Shown one piece after another: positions 29,811-34,338 of a DNA stretch of 34,338 nt. The stretch's first letter is position 1; the number at the start of each line of letters is the position of its first letter. The translations under genes and the position numbers were made by a program. This stretch comes from Candidatus Methanophagales archaeon (GTDB lineage: Archaea > Halobacteriota > Syntropharchaeia > Alkanophagales > Methanospirareceae): NCBI GenBank assembly GCA_017883965.1, contig JAFNKG010000011.1, positions 11,191 through 45,528 of the forward strand, in the 5' to 3' direction. The notes under the pieces were generated by a model. It was not told the DNA's origin, made no database searches, and saw only the letters and a program-made list of their open reading frames with translations.

Positions 29811-32612
29811 ATGGCAGAGATAAACTTCAAGGAGATAGAAGAGAAATGGCAGAGGATATGGGAAGAGAGCAAAATCTTTGATGCGGAAATCGGACAAGAG
29901 GAAAAGTTCTTTTTGACCGTCCCTTACCCTTACACCTCTGGTCCGCTGCACATAGGACATGGGAGGACGTATACCATAGGGGATATAATTGCGAGATTCA
30001 AGAGATTGCAGGGCTATAACGTCATCTTTCCAATGGCTTTTCACGTTACCGGAACGCCGATTTTAGCGATTGCCGACAGCATAGCGAAAGGAGAGAATGA
30101 GGTCGTGGAACGATATAAAGATTACGTCTCGATTTATGAAGATGCGGCGAAGGTTGATAAGATGGTCAATAGTTTTAGTAATGCGGAAAACGTTGCGGAT
30201 TTCTTCGCAGAACGAATTTCCGAGGACTTTAAGAGGATGGGGTATTCAATAGACTGGCGAAGGAAGTTCAACACCACCGAGCCAATTTACAATAAGTTCA
30301 TCGAATGGCAGTTTAAAAAGCTTTACGATAAGGGCGTGATAAAGAAAGGGAAATATCCTATTACATATTCTATTGAAGATGGGTCGGCAGTTGGAGAAGA
30401 TGACATAGAGGGAGGAGATACGGATAAGGTATCAATAATTGAACATACGACCATAAAGTTCGAACTTTCTGACGGCAGTTACTTAATTGCAGCGACGTTG
30501 CGTCCTGAAACCATTTTTGGCGTTACAAATCTATGGATAAACCCTGCTGCAAGATATGTTAAGGTTAAGGTCGGGAGCGAGTTCTGGATTGTATCCGGGG
30601 AAGCAGCGGAGAAATTGGGTTACCAGAGGGAAGAAGTTGAGGTTTTAGAGGAAATAGAAGGAGGATTTTTTGTAGGTAAGAAAGTCAAGGAGCAGGTGGA
30701 GGGAAGAGAGATTCCTGTTTTACCTGCAAGCTTCGTTGACGAAGACGTAGGCACAGGCGTGGTCTATTCGGTTCCGGCACATGCTCCTTATGATTACATT
30801 GCGCTCGAAGATTGGATGAAGGCGGAAGGGGTAGAAATACCGCCGATAAAGATAATAGACATAGAAGGGTATGATTTGCCAGCGAAAGAGATATGCGAAC
30901 GAATGGGGATAGAAAACCAGGAAGATGGGCGATTGGAGGAAGCCACGCAGGTAATCTATAAGGACGAATTCTATCGCGGTGTATTGAACGAAAAGTGCGG
31001 TGAATTTGCGGGTGTTAAAATCGCTGCGATAAAGGATGAAGTTAAGGATTGGCTAAAGGGGGAAAACATAGCGGATGTATTTTACGAGACTTCGAGGGAG
31101 ACAGTAACGAGAGGCGGAGGTAAGGTAATAGTCGCGGTCTTGCAAGACCAGTGGTTTATAGATTACACGCCGGGCTGGTGGAAGGATTTGGGGCATAAAC
31201 TCGTTGAAGGAATGACGTTCTATCCGGAGAAGTATAAAGCGTATATGCATGACATTATTGACTGGCTGGCTTTGAGACCCTGTGCGAGAAAAAGGGGTTT
31301 GGGCACAAAGTTTCCGTTTGAAAAAGGATGGATAATCGAATCTTTGAGTGATTCTACTATTTACATGGCGATGTACACCATAGCACACCTGCTCAGGCAA
31401 TTGCCGGTTGATGCCTTGGAAGAGAAGTTTTTTGATTACGTGTTTTTAGGAATTGGCGATGCAGAGGAGATAAACATTGACGTGGATGTTTTGAACAGGA
31501 TAAAGGAGGAGTTTGAATACTGGTATCCAAATGACTTGCGGCACACTGCACCACCGCACCTCTCTAACCATCTGGTTTTCTTTTTAATGAACCACGCAGC
31601 GATATTTCCTGAAAGCCGGTGGCCGAGGGCTATAACCCTGAACGAGTTGATGGTTAGAGAAGGGCGGAAGATGTCAAAGAGCAAAGGAAATGTGATTCCT
31701 TTAGCGAACGTGTCGGAACTTTATGGCGTGGATTTATACCGACTTTATTGTGCGATTAATGCGGATTTCGCAAGCGTAGTCAATTGGCGTGAACAGGACA
31801 CGGAGTCGTTGAGGAAAAGATTTAATGCGTTGATAGAGCTATTTGAGGAGAGTAGCGGGGTTGATGCGTTAAAAGAAAGCGAGTTTACGCATACCGATAG
31901 ATGGCTAATGTCGAAGTTTTACAGGAGGTTGAGGGAATCTATTGAGCGATTTGAAGCGTTTAGAATACGCGAAGCGGGAATAAATATGGTGTTCAACTTG
32001 CTGAACGACGTTAGATATTACGAGAAGCGGGAGAGCCAGGAACGGCGGAGACGGATTGTCAGGAATGTAATGGAGGATTGGCTGATAATTCTATCGCCTA
32101 TGGTGCCTCATATATGCGAGGAGATATGGCACAGGCTACACGGTCGTGGAGCAGAGCCTCACAGTTTTGTTTCTTTACAAACGCTTCCTGCGATAAAAGA
32201 GGAGTTTATTGATGACCGCGTGGAGCGGGAGGAGGAATATCTGGTTTCGCTGATTGCGGATATAAATGAGATATTGAAAATAGCCAGAATTAGGGCGAGT
32301 AAAATTTACGTTTATACTGCGGAGAAATGGAAGTGGGAGATATTCCACGCAATAAAGGATGTGCCCGATAAGGATAAGATTAAGGAGGCGATGAAGCGCA
32401 GAAAGGATAAAAGCACGGTGGATTTTGTAAAGCAATTGATGAAAAGTAACCTGGATTATTTCGAGCTTAGCGAGGAGGAAGTGCTGGAGCGCGAGAAGGA
32501 CTATTTGATGAAGGAGTTCGGATGTGAAATGGGCGTAAATGAGGAATACGATCCAAAGGGTAAGAAAGAGTTTGCTATTCCGCTTAAGCCCGCTATTTAT
32601 GTGGAGGGGTGA
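29811..32612 (+). CDS. leuS: leucyl-tRNA synthetase, archaeal type
   Basis: 933 residues, normal for archaeal LeuRS. Class I motifs: HIGH at 47-50 (SGPLHIGHGRTYTIGD) and KMSKS at 620-624 (REGRKMSKSKGNVIPL). The CP1 editing domain lies between them (LRPETIFGVTNLWINP; DEDVGTGVVYSVPAHAPYDY). The catalytic-core segment LALRPCARKRGLGTKFPFEKGWIIESLSDSTIYMAMYT is the archaeal/eukaryotic cytosolic form. The C-terminal part holds the anticodon-binding helices (MVFNLLNDVRYYEKRES) and a charged extension. It attaches leucine to tRNA-Leu in the cytosol. TATA-like ttttatacac (29741-29750) lies ~65 bp upstream; GGAGA lies before the ATG. It stands alone. Confidence 0.96.
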   Translation: MAEINFKEIEEKWQRIWEESKIFDAEIGQEEKFFLTVPYPYTSGPLHIGHGRTYTIGDIIARFKRLQGYNVIFPMAFHVTGTPILAIADSIAKGENEVVERYKDYVSIYEDAAKVDKMVNSFSNAENVADFFAERISEDFKRMGYSIDWRRKFNTTEPIYNKFIEWQFKKLYDKGVIKKGKYPITYSIEDGSAVGEDDIEGGDTDKVSIIEHTTIKFELSDGSYLIAATLRPETIFGVTNLWINPAARYVKVKVGSEFWIVSGEAAEKLGYQREEVEVLEEIEGGFFVGKKVKEQVEGREIPVLPASFVDEDVGTGVVYSVPAHAPYDYIALEDWMKAEGVEIPPIKIIDIEGYDLPAKEICERMGIENQEDGRLEEATQVIYKDEFYRGVLNEKCGEFAGVKIAAIKDEVKDWLKGENIADVFYETSRETVTRGGGKVIVAVLQDQWFIDYTPGWWKDLGHKLVEGMTFYPEKYKAYMHDIIDWLALRPCARKRGLGTKFPFEKGWIIESLSDSTIYMAMYTIAHLLRQLPVDALEEKFFDYVFLGIGDAEEINIDVDVLNRIKEEFEYWYPNDLRHTAPPHLSNHLVFFLMNHAAIFPESRWPRAITLNELMVREGRKMSKSKGNVIPLANVSELYGVDLYRLYCAINADFASVVNWREQDTESLRKRFNALIELFEESSGVDALKESEFTHTDRWLMSKFYRRLRESIERFEAFRIREAGINMVFNLLNDVRYYEKRESQERRRRIVRNVMEDWLIILSPMVPHICEEIWHRLHGRGAEPHSFVSLQTLPAIKEEFIDDRVEREEEYLVSLIADINEILKIARIRASKIYVYTAEKWKWEIFHAIKDVPDKDKIKEAMKRRKDKSTVDFVKQLMKSNLDYFELSEEEVLEREKDYLMKEFGCEMGVNEEYDPKGKKEFAIPLKPAIYVEG

Positions 32613-32619
32613 AGTGTTG

Positions 32620-32629
32620 AGGTATACCT
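32620..32629. promoter_or_regulatory. palindrome aggtatacct between leuS and the repeat-protein gene
   Basis: A perfect 10-bp palindrome immediately followed by TATA-like ttataaat (32629-32636), 57-64 bp before ATG 32693. It could be an operator next to the promoter of the repeat-protein gene. Other TATA-like sequences (ttttatatcc at 32644; aatattaaaa at 32664) make the real promoter uncertain. Confidence 0.3.
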
Positions 32630-32692
32630 TATAAATGCAGAGGTTTTATATCCTATAACTGGAAATATTAAAAAATAATAAGTGATAGAAAA

Positions 32693-34338
32693 ATGGAAAA
32701 AGAACAATTTAATTCAATAGCTTACGCGGTTGCAATGGAGGATTATGATAGAGCCCTTACGATAGTTAAAGAATTAAAGGAGCTTTATGTTACTACAAAA
32801 GAGGATACATTAGCCTCAATTTTTGAAAAAATCGAGAATGCGCTTATATATAGAAAAAATAAAGAATATGGTAAAGAACAAGAGCTATGGAGTGAAATTT
32901 CTGAGTTAGCCAAGAACATAGATAATACATTATCTATTTTTGCTAAAGCTTGTTATTATGATGCAATCGCAGATTCCGCTGAAGATAAAGCTAAAGCGCT
33001 TGAATACCACAAAAAAGTAAAAGAAGAATTTGAAAAAATTGGTGATGAAATCCTAATTTTACTTGCGTCAGCATGGATTGAGGAATTACCTGAAAAGGAG
33101 GTCTATGAGAAGATTGCCAAAGAATTTAAGAAAGCTAATTTTGGGAATTTAGCAAATCAAGCAATGGGCTTGCATTATTATGCACTGGCAAGTGCCACAG
33201 ATAAGTTAGATGAACAAGCAGAATTGAATAAGAAATCTGCTGATGAATTCAAGGAAGGGAACGATGAGAAGCGGTATCATTGGGCAATGGGCGGGCATTA
33301 TACTGCATTAGCAAATGCGGAAGAAAAGCCAGAAGAACAAGCTGAGCTATATAAGAAGTCTGCTGAGGAGTTCAAAGAAGGAAAACTTGATGAACATTAT
33401 CATCAAGCAATGGGCTTGCATTATGGCGTATTAGCAAATGCGGAAGAAAAGCCAGAAGAACAAGCTGAGCTATGTAAGAAGTCTGCTGAGGAGTTCAAAG
33501 AAGGAAAACTTGATGAATATTATCATCAAGCAATGGGCGGGCATTATGGCGTATTAGCAAATGCGGAAGAAAAGCCAGAAGAACAAGCTGAGCTATATAA
33601 GAAGTCTGCTGAGGAGTTCAAAGAAGGAAAACTTGATGAATATTATCATCAAGCAATGGGTTGGCATTATGGTACATTAGCTGGTATTATTGCCGAGTCG
33701 CCAGAAGAACAAGCGGAATTATATAAGAAGGCTGCTGAGGAGCATAAAGAAGGAAAAGATGAAATAACTTATCACCAAGCAATGGGTGGGCATTATAGTT
33801 TATTAGCTGGTGTTGCCGAGTCACCTAAAGAGCAAGAAAACCTATATAAGAAGTCTGCTGAGGAGTTCAAAGAAGGAAAACTTGATGAATATTATCATCA
33901 AGCAATGGGAGGGTATTATAATTCATTAGCAAATGCTACTGAAAAGCCAGAAGAGCAAGCGGAGTTATATAAGAAGTCTGCAGGTAGGTTTAAAAGAGGC
34001 AAGGATGAAATATCTTATCACCAAGCAATGGGCTGGCATTATGGTACATCAGCGGGTGTTGCCGAGTCACCAGAAGAACAAGCGGAATTATATAAGAAGG
34101 CTGCTGATGAGTACAAAGAAGGAAAAGATGAAATAACTTATCACCAAGCAATGGGGTGGTATTATAATTCGTTAGCTATTGCTACTGAAAAGCCAGAAGA
34201 ACAAGCTGAATGGTATAAGAAGACTGCTGATGAGTACAAAGAAGGAAGACTTATTGATCCGTATCACCAAGCAATGGGGTGGTATTATAATTCGTTAGCT
34301 ATTGCTACTGAAAAGCCAGAAGAACAAGCTGAATGGTA
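32693..34338 (+). CDS. helical-repeat protein (TPR/Sel1-like, 41-residue units), 3'-truncated by the window edge
   Basis: ATG 32693 (MEKEQFNSIAYAVAMEDYDRA) opens a frame that stays open to the window end: 548 codons visible, no stop. Residues 1-154 are a non-repetitive, helical, Glu/Lys-rich region. From residue 155 there are nine complete and one partial repeats of about 41 residues with the pattern YHQAMGxHYxxLAxAxEKPEEQAELYKKSAEEFKEGKxDE; each unit should form two antiparallel helices. The spacing of small and aromatic residues resembles TPR/kinesin-light-chain-like repeats. No signal peptide or membrane helix is seen, so a cytosolic scaffold or binding protein is likely; its partner is unknown. 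Neighbouring units are nearly identical in DNA. Confidence 0.8.
   Translation, partial: MEKEQFNSIAYAVAMEDYDRALTIVKELKELYVTTKEDTLASIFEKIENALIYRKNKEYGKEQELWSEISELAKNIDNTLSIFAKACYYDAIADSAEDKAKALEYHKKVKEEFEKIGDEILILLASAWIEELPEKEVYEKIAKEFKKANFGNLANQAMGLHYYALASATDKLDEQAELNKKSADEFKEGNDEKRYHWAMGGHYTALANAEEKPEEQAELYKKSAEEFKEGKLDEHYHQAMGLHYGVLANAEEKPEEQAELCKKSAEEFKEGKLDEYYHQAMGGHYGVLANAEEKPEEQAELYKKSAEEFKEGKLDEYYHQAMGWHYGTLAGIIAESPEEQAELYKKAAEEHKEGKDEITYHQAMGGHYSLLAGVAESPKEQENLYKKSAEEFKEGKLDEYYHQAMGGYYNSLANATEKPEEQAELYKKSAGRFKRGKDEISYHQAMGWHYGTSAGVAESPEEQAELYKKAADEYKEGKDEITYHQAMGWYYNSLAIATEKPEEQAEWYKKTADEYKEGRLIDPYHQAMGWYYNSLAIATEKPEEQAEW
33155..34338 (+). repeat. tandem ~123-bp coding repeats
   Basis: The unit starting aagtctgctgaggagttcaa recurs at 33356, 33479 and 33602 (period 123 bp), with one unit of 126 bp (extra codon) afterwards. 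The last two visible units share an identical stretch of ~75 bp beginning tatcaccaagcaatggggtg. All length changes are multiples of three, so the frame is kept. Confidence 0.9.

Noticed and set aside
33155-34338. CRISPR-like or satellite array
   Set aside because: The repeats are contiguous, 123 bp long, without spacers, and stay in one open frame; they are coding repeats. The same holds for the 102-bp repeats at 1-300.

Overview
The window looks like a piece of a euryarchaeal chromosome from a C1-metabolising, F420-using archaeon. An ANME-1/Methanophagales or Syntrophoarchaeum-like organism, or a relative of Archaeoglobus, fits best. The grounds are: an archaeal-type leucyl-tRNA synthetase; aPelota; a RimK-type ligase resembling MptN (tetrahydromethanopterin glutamylation); a COG1900/DUF39-CBS homocysteine-biosynthesis protein; archaeal TATA/BRE-like promoters about 27 bp upstream of start codons that lack a Shine-Dalgarno site; and a complete F420H2 dehydrogenase operon. 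The lineage is an inference; no rRNA gene is present.

Layout. 1-671 (+): the 3' part of a TPR protein with almost identical 102-bp repeats. 912-7701 (-): a secreted LTD/phospholipase-D-like protein, MptN, a nucleoside-deoxyribosyltransferase-like protein paired with a multi-pass coiled-coil membrane protein, a cupin, an alkaline-phosphatase-superfamily protein and Pelota. 7757-10034 (+): a DUF4143-type ATPase, an intergenic multi-hairpin element and a metallophosphoesterase. 10036-21148 (-): the operon fqoJ-K-M-L-N-A-BCD-H-I-F, with genes overlapping or nearly touching. 21219-26274 (-): a polyprenyl diphosphate synthase, a possible 39-residue membrane peptide, an unusual radical SAM protein overlapping a DUF39-CBS protein, and an MscS channel. 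26356-29729: an ABC-2 exporter whose ATPase and permease genes are separated by an opposite-strand membrane protein, a duplicated 5' fragment of the permease and a winged-helix regulator. 29811-32612 (+): leuS. 32693-end (+): a helical-repeat protein with 41-residue units that runs off the window.

How the genes work together. The central block encodes an F420H2-oxidising, complex-I-like, ion-translocating oxidoreductase. FqoF is the F420H2 input module, FqoI and FqoBCD form the Fe-S/quinone arm, and A, H, J, K, L, M and N form the membrane arm. The gene order matches what I recall of the Archaeoglobus fqo operon. The prenyl synthase just upstream has a small residue (Ala) at the position five before its first Asp-rich motif, which suggests a long-chain product such as a quinone tail. 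The complex has several unusual points: B, C and D are one polypeptide, subunit I carries four rather than two 4Fe-4S motifs, and key charged residues in M and N are exchanged.

Most other genes are housekeeping or loosely connected. The regions that look accessory or rearranged are the two repeat-protein genes at the window edges, the deoxyribosyltransferase/membrane-protein pair at 3901-5268 and the disrupted ABC locus at 27304-28952. I found no tRNA, rRNA, CRISPR array or transposase.
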